Part shown: in pieces, positions 45,979-54,407 of the stretch
Numbering within the stretch: the first letter of the stretch is position 1
Layout: each line of letters starts with the position of its first letter
DNA from: Schlesneria sp.
Lineage (GTDB): Bacteria > Planctomycetota > Planctomycetia > Planctomycetales > Planctomycetaceae
Direction: 5' to 3'
NCBI GenBank assembly: GCA_028291515.1
Contig: JAQGHU010000084.1
Span: 1-64,000, forward strand
Length of the DNA stretch: 64,000 nt
The notes under the pieces: model-generated
The model's input: the letters and a program-made list of their open reading frames with translations, nothing else
Told to the model about the DNA's origin: nothing
The model's database searches: none
Made by a program: the position numbers and the translations under genes

Positions 45979-46956
45979 ATGTCTGTAAGAACTCGTCGAA
46001 GTGCTTTTACGCTGATCGAACTGCTGGTCGTCATCGCCATTATCGCCGTTCTCATCGCTCTGTTGTTGCCAGCGGTCCAACAGGCCCGTGAGGCGGCTCG
46101 CCGGACGCAATGCAAGAACAACTTGAAGCAGTTGGGGCTGGCATTGCACAACTACCACGACACCTATCGCGGTCTGCCGATGGCGAAGAACACGGCGACG
46201 GCACCGGCTCAAACGAACTTCCCCGCTCAGGCTCGAATCCTGGCTCAGCTGGATCAGGTGCCCCTGTTTAATCAGATTAACTTCAACGGTAAGGCCACTG
46301 ATCCGACCAATGCGGTGCCGTATGCCTATACGGTTCCCGCTTTTCGCTGCCCGTCGGACTCAGACACTATGCAGGCGGTCGCTGGTGGTCGTAACAATTA
46401 CTACACGAATTATGGAACCATCATCGGAAATTCGTTGCCCGGAGCGACCGCGGCTCAAGCGAACTTCGGAATGCCGATGCCAGATGGCGTGATGTTCCAA
46501 GATAGTTTCGTCGGATTGGGCGACATCACCGATGGAACCAGCAATACGGTGATGATGTCTGAGCGTTGCCTGGGCGACGGAAGCAACGGGATCAGTACCC
46601 GCAGAAGTGACACGTTCCAGCCGGGGACTTATCCCGCCGACGCGAACGAAGCGTATACGATGTGCCGGGCCACGGACATCACGGATCTCTCGAAGCAAGG
46701 GAAGTCCAACGGCGGCGTCTCGTGGCTTGCTCCAGACCATACGACGACGTACTACCAGCACGTGCTGTCGCCGAACGATCTGTCGTGTATGTATCCACCC
46801 AGCCGGATTACGACGACGGCCAACAGCCGGCACACGGGTGGGGTCCAATCATTGATGTCTGATGGTGCCGTCCGATTTGTGTCGGAGAACATTGACAACA
46901 AGGTCTGGCGTGCTGTCGGATCACGCAATGGCGGCGAAGTGGTGAGCGAGTTCTAG
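45979..46956 (+). CDS. DUF1559 pseudopilin-like protein, copy A
   Basis: The 325-residue product has a type IV prepilin-like leader: short basic MSVRTRRS, then [14 protein letters not shown], followed by [26 protein letters not shown], the DUF1559 signature. The C-terminus carries the family block [13 protein letters not shown]. These proteins are presumably cut by a PilD-type peptidase and are massively expanded in Planctomycetota; their function is unknown. A near-perfect GGAGG lies before ATG 45979. A paralogue in the same neighbourhood order lies at 51487. Confidence 0.93.
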   Translation: MSVRTRRSAFTLIELLVVIAIIAVLIALLLPAVQQAREAARRTQCKNNLKQLGLALHNYHDTYRGLPMAKNTATAPAQTNFPAQARILAQLDQVPLFNQINFNGKATDPTNAVPYAYTVPAFRCPSDSDTMQAVAGGRNNYYTNYGTIIGNSLPGATAAQANFGMPMPDGVMFQDSFVGLGDITDGTSNTVMMSERCLGDGSNGISTRRSDTFQPGTYPADANEAYTMCRATDITDLSKQGKSNGGVSWLAPDHTTTYYQHVLSPNDLSCMYPPSRITTTANSRHTGGVQSLMSDGAVRFVSENIDNKVWRAVGSRNGGEVVSEF

Positions 46957-47088
46957 TCGGATCGCAGACGACGTCTGGACCAGAACTATGAGGTCTGAGG
47001 TTTCGAACCCGCTGTTCGAAGCCTCAGGCAGTCTATTCCCAGAGCCGCCTTCCGGTCGTTTCCTATTCCGAACAGGAATTTCTTTCAG

Positions 47089-47478
47089 ATGTGTCATACC
47101 TCGACAACTTCATGCTTGCGCTCCCTGCTGGCGATGGCTTTTCTAGTCGGCCTGATTGGTTGTGAACACAATGCGCGCAACCTCTCGGTCGATAAAGCCG
47201 GTGCCCGGCAATTCTGTACGACTTTCCTAACCGCCTGGAAAGACGGCAAGAAGGCCGCGGACCTGAAACCAAAGATCACTGGCAAGGACTCTGACTGGGA
47301 AGCCGGAAAGACTCTCGAATCCTTTGAGATTCTTCCCGACGAACGAACAGATGGAGCCAATCTGTTCTTGACCGTCCGCCGAACCATCAAGTCGCCAGAT
47401 GGAGCGTCACAACAGCAAGAAGTGGGATACGTCGTGGGAACATCTCCTGTCGTCACTGTCTTCCGAACAGACGAGTAA
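47089..47478 (+). CDS. Small lipoprotein, copy A
   Basis: The 129-residue product has a lipoprotein signal with lipobox LIGC (Cys about residue 25). It is a paralogue of the product at 52620: shared pattern AWK/SWK-x-G, L...D-x-DW-x-x-G-x-x-L, a DANL/GANL strand and the conserved end Y-V/L-VGTSPV-V/L-TVFR. I do not recognise the family. It follows the DUF1559 gene by 130 bases, the same arrangement as in copy B. Confidence 0.7.
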   Translation: MCHTSTTSCLRSLLAMAFLVGLIGCEHNARNLSVDKAGARQFCTTFLTAWKDGKKAADLKPKITGKDSDWEAGKTLESFEILPDERTDGANLFLTVRRTIKSPDGASQQQEVGYVVGTSPVVTVFRTDE

Positions 47479-47497
47479 ATTATTCAGGAGGATGCCA

Positions 47498-47821
47498 ATG
47501 CAGACTCTAACACAGTTAGAAATTTATGAGCCAGGGCCACTGACCGTGATCGGATTCGGCACTCGCTACACGGTGGATCAGTTTGATCTGGCCGCCTGCC
47601 GAGACGATATTTTCGACCTGATCCGCAACCATCATTGCCAGTTGCTGGCCATTGATTTGACCGGCATTCAGATCATTCCCTGTGGGTTGCTGGGGCTGCT
47701 CGTTTCCGTTCATCAACAAGAGATCAACGTCTGTCTTTTCAACCCGTCCGAAGATCTGCGCGAAGTTTTACAAATCACCAAGCTCGACCGGTTGTTTCCG
47801 TGCTACCGCGTGGCAGCCTAA
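47498..47821 (+). CDS. STAS-domain protein (anti-sigma antagonist-like)
   Basis: The 107-residue product has the STAS/SpoIIAA-like order: RYTVDQFDLAACRDDIFDLI, LLAIDLTGIQIIPCGLLGLLVSVHQ, and LFNPSEDLREVLQITKLDRLF. The usual phosphorylatable Ser after D-x-S is not clear: at that place the sequence reads IIPCGLLG. Start at ATG 47498 is chosen because AGGAGG ends 6 bases upstream. No partner kinase or phosphatase is present. It lies inside cluster copy A, with no equivalent in copy B. Confidence 0.75.
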   Translation: MQTLTQLEIYEPGPLTVIGFGTRYTVDQFDLAACRDDIFDLIRNHHCQLLAIDLTGIQIIPCGLLGLLVSVHQQEINVCLFNPSEDLREVLQITKLDRLFPCYRVAA

Positions 47822-47889
47822 GTTCAAGTTCCGGTCGTGGCGATATCCGCAATTCACTTTTCCTTCGTTCAATACTAGGAAGCCTTCCG

Positions 47890-49254
47890 ATGCGAACACT
47901 TTCTCGATGGAGCGGTGCCTTGTGCATCGTTGCTGTTTGTGCCAGTAGCTGGGGTGCAGAGATCAGCAGCGGTCTAACGAAGACTCGCCCCGAAATGAAG
48001 AAGCGAATCGAAGCACTTAAGGAGCGCGAAGCTCGGATCCCATTGCCGGCACTCACCGCTGAAGAGATCGCGTCCGGGAAACGATCAGTCAACAATGGTC
48101 GGCTGCGATCGATCTACCTTCCCGAATCGTGGCAAGCAAATCGATCTGCGACCGCGAACACGCAGGGCCGGACAGCCGGTCCGCAAAGCGTCGCCGCGAA
48201 TCTGAACCAGCAGCAGCAGGCCCCCGACTATCCGTTCAAAACGCGCCTGTTCTGGATCGTCTCGCGAACCAACGACTGCCAGTATTGCCTGGGACATCAA
48301 GAACTGAAGCTGCGTCGCGCCGGCATGACTGATGATCAGATCGCGTCGCTCGACTGCAAGTGGACTGCGTTTCCGGCCGACGAGCAAGCTGCGATCCGGT
48401 TGACCCGCAAAATCACGCTGACCCCGCACCTGGTGACCGACGATGATCTGGCAGCGCTGAAGAAGCACTACACGGATGCCCAAGTCGCCGACATCATTCA
48501 GACGGTGGCTGGCTATAATTCGACGAATCGCTGGACAGCCTCGACCGGCATTCCTCAAGACCGTTCTTTCGGCGGCGATGAGCCCAGCCAACTTGATACC
48601 CCGACCTCTGCCGAGTTCTCTGCCGTCGAAACCAGCGTCGCCCCGTACGACTACAAGCCGCGTGCTGCGTGGGAATCACGTGCAGAAGTCGACGCCGCCA
48701 TCGCGGCTTGCCGCGGTCGTTCCCCGTTGATCAAACTGCCGACGATGGAAGCCGCGCGACAAGCGCTGGCGGCCGATACGCCGGGAATCACGCCCCCTAT
48801 CTGGTGCCAGGCAATGGCATACGCTCCACAGACGGCTCTGCGCGGGTGGAAGCATCGTCAAGCCGTTGCTCGTGACGGCAAGCTGAATCCGAACCTGAAA
48901 GCCCTGATCGCCTGGGTCACCGCTCGCGAGAACCGCGCTTGGTACTCGGCCGCACATGCCAGAACCCGACTGAACGCCCTCGGTGTGACGGATGACACTC
49001 TGTATTCGATCGGCACGAACGAAGGTTCGTTCACACCGGTAGAACAGGCGACTTTCGCCTTCGCACGCAAACTGACATCAGCTCCGCATACGATTGTTGA
49101 TGACGACGTCGCCGGATTGCGAAAGTTATTCAGTGACAACGAAGTCGCTGAAATCATCTTTCTGGTCTGCGATGGCAATTCGTTTGACCGCGTCACGGAG
49201 ATGCTGCGATTGCCGCTCGAAGGAGGATCGACAACGATCGGTCAGGTTCAGTGA
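47890..49254 (+). CDS. Exported two-domain carboxymuconolactone decarboxylase (AhpD-like) protein
   Basis: The 454-residue product has a signal peptide (WSGALCIVAVCASSWGA). The N-terminal CMD domain keeps an AhpD/peroxidase-like motif C130-QY-C133-LG-H136, preceded by TRLFWIVSRTND. A second CMD domain near 330-440 has lost it: A350-WY-S353-AA-H356 replaces both cysteines. CMD proteins with CxxC reduce peroxides or act as alkylhydroperoxidase partners, normally in the cytoplasm, so export is unusual. Both domains end with the same core (FARKLTSAP, then DNEVAEIIFLV). AGGAAG precedes ATG 47890. A close paralogue follows at 49398. Confidence 0.85.
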   Translation: MRTLSRWSGALCIVAVCASSWGAEISSGLTKTRPEMKKRIEALKEREARIPLPALTAEEIASGKRSVNNGRLRSIYLPESWQANRSATANTQGRTAGPQSVAANLNQQQQAPDYPFKTRLFWIVSRTNDCQYCLGHQELKLRRAGMTDDQIASLDCKWTAFPADEQAAIRLTRKITLTPHLVTDDDLAALKKHYTDAQVADIIQTVAGYNSTNRWTASTGIPQDRSFGGDEPSQLDTPTSAEFSAVETSVAPYDYKPRAAWESRAEVDAAIAACRGRSPLIKLPTMEAARQALAADTPGITPPIWCQAMAYAPQTALRGWKHRQAVARDGKLNPNLKALIAWVTARENRAWYSAAHARTRLNALGVTDDTLYSIGTNEGSFTPVEQATFAFARKLTSAPHTIVDDDVAGLRKLFSDNEVAEIIFLVCDGNSFDRVTEMLRLPLEGGSTTIGQVQ

Positions 49255-49261
49255 AATCCAA

Positions 49262-49374
49262 GTGAGCCGCGCTGCGTCAGCACGCGGATAACTTCACCGC
49301 AGTGATCAACAGAATCGAATCGTGGCCATGTGATTCAGATCAAGTTATCCGCGTGCTGACGCAGCGCGGCTCAC
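49262..49374. repeat. 33-bp perfect inverted repeat between two CMD genes
   Basis: Arms 49262-49294 (starting GTGAGCCGCGCTGCGTCAGC) and 49342-49374 are perfect inverted copies separated by 47 bases. A single arm fragment lies at about 33808-33830. It sits exactly between the two paralogous CMD genes and could hinder read-through or protect mRNA ends. Confidence 0.8.
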
Positions 49375-49397
49375 CAAAGCACCTTTGGAAAAACATC

Positions 49398-50831
49398 ATG
49401 CTCAAACCCTGTTCTACAGCGTTCGCCATCGGCCTATCTCTGCTATCTGCCGGGGCGGCATTCGCGATCGACTCCGTCAACGCACCGCGCCCAATACCGT
49501 TGACACGTCCGGAAATGAAAGAGTTTCTGGAAGACATGAAGGGCCGAACGCCGCGGATTCCTCTTCCCGAACTGACGGATGCGGACAAAGAACGGTTGGG
49601 TGAGCGAGGCGGCAGCTACGAAGGTCGACTGCGATTTCACTACATGCAGCCGAACGAAGGACAAGGACCAGGCGGACAGGGACGCGGCGAAGGTCGCGGA
49701 ACGGGGAATGGCGGACGCGATAACGATCCCGATATGACACTCGACTATGCGTTCAAAGTCCAGTTGTTCTGGATCGTGTCGCGCACCAATAACTGTCAGT
49801 ACTGCCTGGGTCATCAGGAATCGAAGCTGCTGGGCGCGGGGATGACCGAAGATGAAATTGCGGCTTTGGATGGTGACTGGTCGCAGCACACGCCTGCTCA
49901 ACGGACTGCGTATGCCTTCGCTCGCAAGATCACCTATGAGCCTCAGAATCTCACGGACGCTGACATCGATGGCCTGCGAAAGCACTACACCGATAAACAG
50001 ATCCTGGAAATGATCCTGTCGGTCGCCGGCAACAACTCGATCAATCGCTGGAAAGAAGGAGCGGGCATTCCGCAATCGTCCGGTGGCGGAAACTTCGGTA
50101 ATCGTCGACCTGGTGGAGCCGAAGCAACCGCCGAACGTCCGGCACCCACTACGTCGCATAGCTACCTGACACCGACATCCGAGAAGTTTCAGAAGCTGAC
50201 GACCAAGGTGGCTCCGGCCATCGATCCCAAACCGGGCCAGACCACTTCGGCGACGGTTTCGAATCGACCACCGCTGGAAACGCAAGCGGACGTTGAAAAG
50301 GCTTTGGCGACAGCACGGCAGCGTGCTCCTCGCCTTCCTTTGATTGACGAAGACAAGGCTCGCGAAGTCGTTCCCGAAGGCTTCCCGGACGGATCACTGC
50401 CCCAATGGGTGCGGTTGCTGGCGAACTTCCCGACCAGTGCGAAAGGTCGCATCGGCAGTATTCGTTCGGCCGAAGAACGAAACGACTTGAAGCCGCTGCT
50501 GAAAGCACAACTCAGTTGGATCATCGCTCGTCAGGATCGTGCCTGGTACGCCGTCGCCCTAGCAAAACAGCGACTGAAGGATCTGGGCTGGTCGGATGAT
50601 CAGGTCTATTCGCTGGACGGAGACTGGGCGCAGTTCACGCCCGCCGAGAAATCCCTGTTCACACTCGCTCGCAAGCTGGCGGCGACTCCCGTCGTACTGA
50701 CCGACATCGATGTCACCGAGGCGGTCAAGCACGCGGGACCACGCGAAGTCGTTCAGACCATCAGCTACACGACCAACCGAGCTTCATTTGATCGGATCAC
50801 GGAATCAGCGGGCTTACGAGCCGAGAAGTAA
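49398..50831 (+). CDS. Exported two-domain carboxymuconolactone decarboxylase (AhpD-like) protein
   Basis: The 477-residue product has a signal peptide (FAIGLSLLSAGAAFA), a glycine-rich insertion about 85-115 (EGQGPGGQGRGEGRGTGNGG), then a CMD domain with an intact motif C133-QY-C136-LG-H139. The second CMD domain has lost the active site fully: A382-WY-A385-VA-L388. It is closely similar to the preceding gene over both domains (LFWIVSRTN, ALDGDW, FARKI). GGAA lies about 9 bases before ATG 49398. The ATCGDYL gene of copy B starts 24 bases after its stop. Confidence 0.85.
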   Translation: MLKPCSTAFAIGLSLLSAGAAFAIDSVNAPRPIPLTRPEMKEFLEDMKGRTPRIPLPELTDADKERLGERGGSYEGRLRFHYMQPNEGQGPGGQGRGEGRGTGNGGRDNDPDMTLDYAFKVQLFWIVSRTNNCQYCLGHQESKLLGAGMTEDEIAALDGDWSQHTPAQRTAYAFARKITYEPQNLTDADIDGLRKHYTDKQILEMILSVAGNNSINRWKEGAGIPQSSGGGNFGNRRPGGAEATAERPAPTTSHSYLTPTSEKFQKLTTKVAPAIDPKPGQTTSATVSNRPPLETQADVEKALATARQRAPRLPLIDEDKAREVVPEGFPDGSLPQWVRLLANFPTSAKGRIGSIRSAEERNDLKPLLKAQLSWIIARQDRAWYAVALAKQRLKDLGWSDDQVYSLDGDWAQFTPAEKSLFTLARKLAATPVVLTDIDVTEAVKHAGPREVVQTISYTTNRASFDRITESAGLRAEK

Positions 50832-50855
50832 GCCCTCACGCTGCGGTATTAAACA

Positions 50856-51278
50856 ATGCAACGGCAAGTGCTATCAATGACGATGCGATCTCTCCAGCGC
50901 CACTGCTTGCAGTGGCTGCTGCTGATCGTTGCTGTCGTTGGACAACAGCGCATAGCCGAAGCGACCTGTGGTGATTATCTGCAGAAATACAGCGATCAGG
51001 CGGCCGGTCACAGCAGACATCTATCCAAGGCAGGTTCAATACCAGCCACTGGCGAGCCTGCCAACTATCCCGTCTGCCTGGGACCAAATTGCCGTCGACA
51101 CCAGCCGATTCCGGCGCAGCCTTCCAATGAGATTCTGCCCCCCACAGCCAGGGAAGCCGTTCTGGTTCCTGGTCTTTTGATCGTTCCTCTTTCATTGCTC
51201 GATCGCGATCGAGCAATCCAGATCACCGACATCAGCGGTCCCGCAGACCGCATCTTTCGCCCTCCGCGGATGATGTGA
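50856..51278 (+). CDS. Small secreted 'ATCGDYL' protein, copy B
   Basis: The 140-residue product has an N-terminal hydrophobic signal (LLLIVAVVGQQRIAEA) followed by TCGDYLQKYSD. It shares with the product at 45275 the ATCGDYL motif, the PVCLGPNC cysteine pair, a proline-rich linker and the C-terminal RIFRPP. ATG 50877 (MTMRSLQ) is an alternative start; neither has a good ribosome-binding site. It is followed, as in copy A, by a DUF1559 gene and a small lipoprotein gene. Confidence 0.65.
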   Translation: MQRQVLSMTMRSLQRHCLQWLLLIVAVVGQQRIAEATCGDYLQKYSDQAAGHSRHLSKAGSIPATGEPANYPVCLGPNCRRHQPIPAQPSNEILPPTAREAVLVPGLLIVPLSLLDRDRAIQITDISGPADRIFRPPRMM

Positions 51279-51486
51279 TGTTTGAAGCTCTCTAATTCGA
51301 GTCATCGGCAATATCAGGCCGCGGAACAGGTAAGGATCACGATCCTGCCGTCCCTCTGCGTCACTGCTGCAGTTCGATGATCAGAATCGATAGAAGTCTC
51401 ACGCATTAATTGGACGGCGCGCTCGTTGCGCATCGTCATTCCATCACATTTTCCGCCATCGCGCGGACATCTCGAGGGCCTGATCC

Positions 51487-52434
51487 ATGATTCATCATTC
51501 TCGTCGTCGTGCATTTACACTGATTGAACTTCTTGTCGTCATCGCCATTATTGCTGTGTTGATCGCGTTGCTGCTGCCTGCAGTTCAACAAGCTCGTGAA
51601 GCTGCCAGGCGCACGCAGTGCAAAAACAACCTCAAGCAATTGGGTTTGGGACTACATAACTATCACGGCACATTCAACTGCTTCCCATTTGGCCAGATTG
51701 ACTCGGCCAAGGGCTACTCGGCAATCAGTCAGATGCTCCCTTACTTCGATCAGGCTCCGCTCTACAACCTGATTAACTTCTCATTGTCGTATAGCGACGC
51801 CTCGAACAGTACGGCGCTCAATTCCGTACTGCCGGCCTTGCGCTGCCCGAGTGACGGGAACAACAATCTCTCCGGCCAGGGCGGTCCGACGAATTACATG
51901 GCCAATAAAGGCAGCGGTGTGATTTGGCAGGATGCCACCGGGCCGAATACGGGCATGCCGCCACAGACGGGAGTGATGTTCTACGCCAGTTCCGTCCGCA
52001 TCGGCGATATCACTGATGGGACGACGAACACCGCGGCATTCAGCGAGCGGTTGCTGGCAGACGGCAACAACGGAATCGTCAGTCCGATCGCCGACGTTTT
52101 CTTCAGCCCTGCGTCTCCGGCAACCCCTGACGACGCGATCGCCATGTGTGCTGCCGTCGATATCAACAATCTCTCCAATCAATTCCCACTGTACATGGGA
52201 GCACCCTGGATGCACGGGCAACACACCTATCTGCACATCAATGGTCCCAACTCGCGATCGTGCGGGTTCTTTACTGTGCTGCGAGCCAACATGCCTCCCA
52301 GCAGTCGGCACGTTGGTGGCGTCCACGTGCAACTGTGCGATGGATCGGTGCGGTTTGTCAGCGAGAATGTCGATCGCTTGGCCTGGCGAGCCGTCGGGAC
52401 CCGCGCCGGCGGCGAAGTGATTGGTGATTTCTAA
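51487..52434 (+). CDS. DUF1559 pseudopilin-like protein, copy B
   Basis: The 315-residue product has the prepilin-like leader [22 protein letters not shown] and the DUF1559 block [19 protein letters not shown]; the C-terminus has [13 protein letters not shown]. The N-terminal 60 residues are nearly identical to copy A and the rest diverges, which is usual for this family. GAGGG lies about 10 bases before the ATG. Confidence 0.93.
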   Translation: MIHHSRRRAFTLIELLVVIAIIAVLIALLLPAVQQAREAARRTQCKNNLKQLGLGLHNYHGTFNCFPFGQIDSAKGYSAISQMLPYFDQAPLYNLINFSLSYSDASNSTALNSVLPALRCPSDGNNNLSGQGGPTNYMANKGSGVIWQDATGPNTGMPPQTGVMFYASSVRIGDITDGTTNTAAFSERLLADGNNGIVSPIADVFFSPASPATPDDAIAMCAAVDINNLSNQFPLYMGAPWMHGQHTYLHINGPNSRSCGFFTVLRANMPPSSRHVGGVHVQLCDGSVRFVSENVDRLAWRAVGTRAGGEVIGDF

Positions 52435-52501
52435 AAGAGAGTGCGCGACGGTGATCTGTCCTGATTTAGTTTGGGTGCCACGGACTTGGAGTCCTCGACA
52501 T

Positions 52502-52529
52502 GGCCGTGTCTTCGATCGAGGACACGGCC
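52502..52529. repeat. Hairpin of the 'GACACGGCC' family
   Basis: GGCCGTGTC (52502-52510) and GACACGGCC (52521-52529) are perfect inverted arms, in the gap between the DUF1559 and lipoprotein genes of copy B. Related elements lie near 885-925, 34300 and 36863. Confidence 0.55.
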
Positions 52530-52619
52530 ACTCGGTAGGGCCATTTTGTCGTTACTAACCGCTATTGATCGCTGCATGACACGATCCCGTCTTATTCCAC
52601 TTCATTGAGAATTTCATAC

Positions 52620-53030
52620 ATGAACCCTCGTTCGCATCGATCGTTCCAATACGTGACCTGGCAGCAATTCATGCTGCTGTTGATTCTGTCCTCTGGTTTG
52701 ATCGGATGTGGCGGTAACGCGCATGCGGTCAAACCCGATGTGGCCCAGCAGACACTGCGCTCGGCCCTGGACTCATGGAAGAGCGGCCAGACCATTGAGA
52801 GCCTGAAAAAGGGCTCGCCTTCAATCGTTGTTCAGGATCTGGATTGGTCGGGCGGTGCCAAGTTACTGGACTATGAAGTTCTCGATGGCGGTAAGCCGGT
52901 CGATGCGAACCTGCAAGCCAAAGTGAAACTGAAATTACGCGATGCGAAAGATGTCGAATCGGAAAAGACGGTCAGCTACCTGGTCGGAACGAGCCCCGTC
53001 TTGACCGTCTTTCGTGACATGTTTCATTGA
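52620..53030 (+). CDS. Small lipoprotein, copy B
   Basis: The 136-residue product has a lipoprotein signal with lipobox LIGC (FMLLLILSSGLIGC). It shares with the product at 47089 SWKSG, the DLDWSGG block, DANL and the end SYLVGTSPVLTVFR. The ATG at 52620 is preferred over the upstream one because the basic region and signal core start here. The EF-hand/deiodinase-like gene follows after 51 bases. Confidence 0.7.
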   Translation: MNPRSHRSFQYVTWQQFMLLLILSSGLIGCGGNAHAVKPDVAQQTLRSALDSWKSGQTIESLKKGSPSIVVQDLDWSGGAKLLDYEVLDGGKPVDANLQAKVKLKLRDAKDVESEKTVSYLVGTSPVLTVFRDMFH

Positions 53031-53081
53031 TCCTGGCCACCTGATTTGAAGTCCCCTAGTTCCCTAATCCAAGAGATTCCC

Positions 53082-54335
53082 ATGAGATTGACCTGCCTGA
53101 AACTAACTGCTCCGGTCCTATCGGTCACTGCGATGCTGCTCTCTCAAGCGAGTGCGGACGACGCGACTGCCACGGGCGCAACTACTGCCGCGAAAGAAGA
53201 CCCGAAGTTCACCGTGAATCCGGACTTGACCAAGGTTCCCAACGAAGAAATCGAAGCCGCTTACGAAGGGAAGACCCAACCGGAAGCGATTCGAATGTAC
53301 CTGGCGATCAGCAAGGGAGCCATGATGGGTGGCAACGACGGCTGGTTCGGGCCGGCGGCCTCGCGATACAGTTGGGCCTGGCTGGCCGAGAAACACGGCG
53401 TCACCCCCAAGGGTGAAATTGAAGCCGCCAAGTTTCAGGGCGATGCGGCGTGGTTTAAGCGTCTGGATCGAAACAAAGATGGCAAGATCGTCGCCGAAGA
53501 CCTGGACTGGTCTGATCGCAATTTCTGGGTCCAGAATGCCTCTCTGGTGAATCGCCTGTTCCGCAAAGCAGATCCCAATGGTGATGGCGCGCTAACGCGT
53601 GACGAGTGGCTCGCATTTTACGACGCCACGGCTCAAGGTCAGAAATCGCTCAGTGCCGAAGACCTGCGAGAAGCCTGGCTGACGGGCATGGCTTCGAATT
53701 TTCTGCCGGGTGATGCTCCTACGAAAGAGATGCTTCTTAATGGACTGTTCACCGGCGAAGTCGGATCGCTACAGGAAGGTCCCGCACTGAATGCGCCAGC
53801 TCCAGACTTCACGCTGAAGACACAAGACGGCGAACGGACGATCCAGCTGTCCGAAGTCATCGGCAAAAAGCCTGTCGTGTTGATGTTCGGCAACTTTACC
53901 TGTGGGCCGTTCCGTTCGATCTCCCCAGGCGTCGAAACGGTTCATGAGCGTTTCAAAGATGACGCTGTCTTCATCGGAGTGTATGTTCGCGAAGCACACC
54001 CGACCGATGGCTGGAAGATGGAATCCAATACGAAGGTCGGCGTCGCGGTGGCTCAGCCCAAGACCTACGACGAGCGTAAAGCGATTGCTCAGCAATGCAA
54101 TCAACTCTTAAAGCTGAAGATGCCGCTGCTGGTCGATGACATCAATGATTCGACCGGAAACGCCTACAGCGGCATGCCCGCTCGGTTGTATGTGATCGAT
54201 AACGAAGGTCGTGTGGCTTACAAGGGAGGTCGCGGCCCCTTCGGCTTTAAGCCGGGTGAGATGGAGCAGGCGTTGGTCATGACTCTGCTCGAAGCCGCCA
54301 CGCCAAAAGCTCCTTCACAAACGTCGACGAAATGA
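53082..54335 (+). CDS. Exported EF-hand protein with iodothyronine-deiodinase-like domain
   Basis: The 417-residue product has a signal peptide (LSVTAMLLSQASA). Two EF-hand loops are visible, at 129-140 (DRNKDGKIVAED) and 164-175 (DPNGDGALTRDE, with canonical ligands). From about residue 235 a thioredoxin-fold domain begins with APDFTLKTQDGERTIQLSE and continues with VVLMFGNFTCGPFRS and FIGVYVREAHPTDGW. The EAHPTDGW block and the FTCGPF site are marks of the deiodinase family (PF00837). The active position is Cys274 where animal enzymes have selenocysteine. Substrate in bacteria is unknown; it may act as a thiol oxidoreductase. It takes the place of the STAS gene of copy A. Confidence 0.82.
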   Translation: MRLTCLKLTAPVLSVTAMLLSQASADDATATGATTAAKEDPKFTVNPDLTKVPNEEIEAAYEGKTQPEAIRMYLAISKGAMMGGNDGWFGPAASRYSWAWLAEKHGVTPKGEIEAAKFQGDAAWFKRLDRNKDGKIVAEDLDWSDRNFWVQNASLVNRLFRKADPNGDGALTRDEWLAFYDATAQGQKSLSAEDLREAWLTGMASNFLPGDAPTKEMLLNGLFTGEVGSLQEGPALNAPAPDFTLKTQDGERTIQLSEVIGKKPVVLMFGNFTCGPFRSISPGVETVHERFKDDAVFIGVYVREAHPTDGWKMESNTKVGVAVAQPKTYDERKAIAQQCNQLLKLKMPLLVDDINDSTGNAYSGMPARLYVIDNEGRVAYKGGRGPFGFKPGEMEQALVMTLLEAATPKAPSQTSTK

Positions 54336-54407
54336 CAGCAAGCTATTTGAATTCCAATAAATTTATCGTTTCTGAAGATTGGCTTTGAATATTATGGAAA
54401 GGCTCTC

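Noticed and set aside
53901-53903. Possible selenocysteine in the deiodinase-like protein
   Set aside because: The codon at the active position is TGT (Cys), not TGA, and the frame is otherwise uninterrupted.
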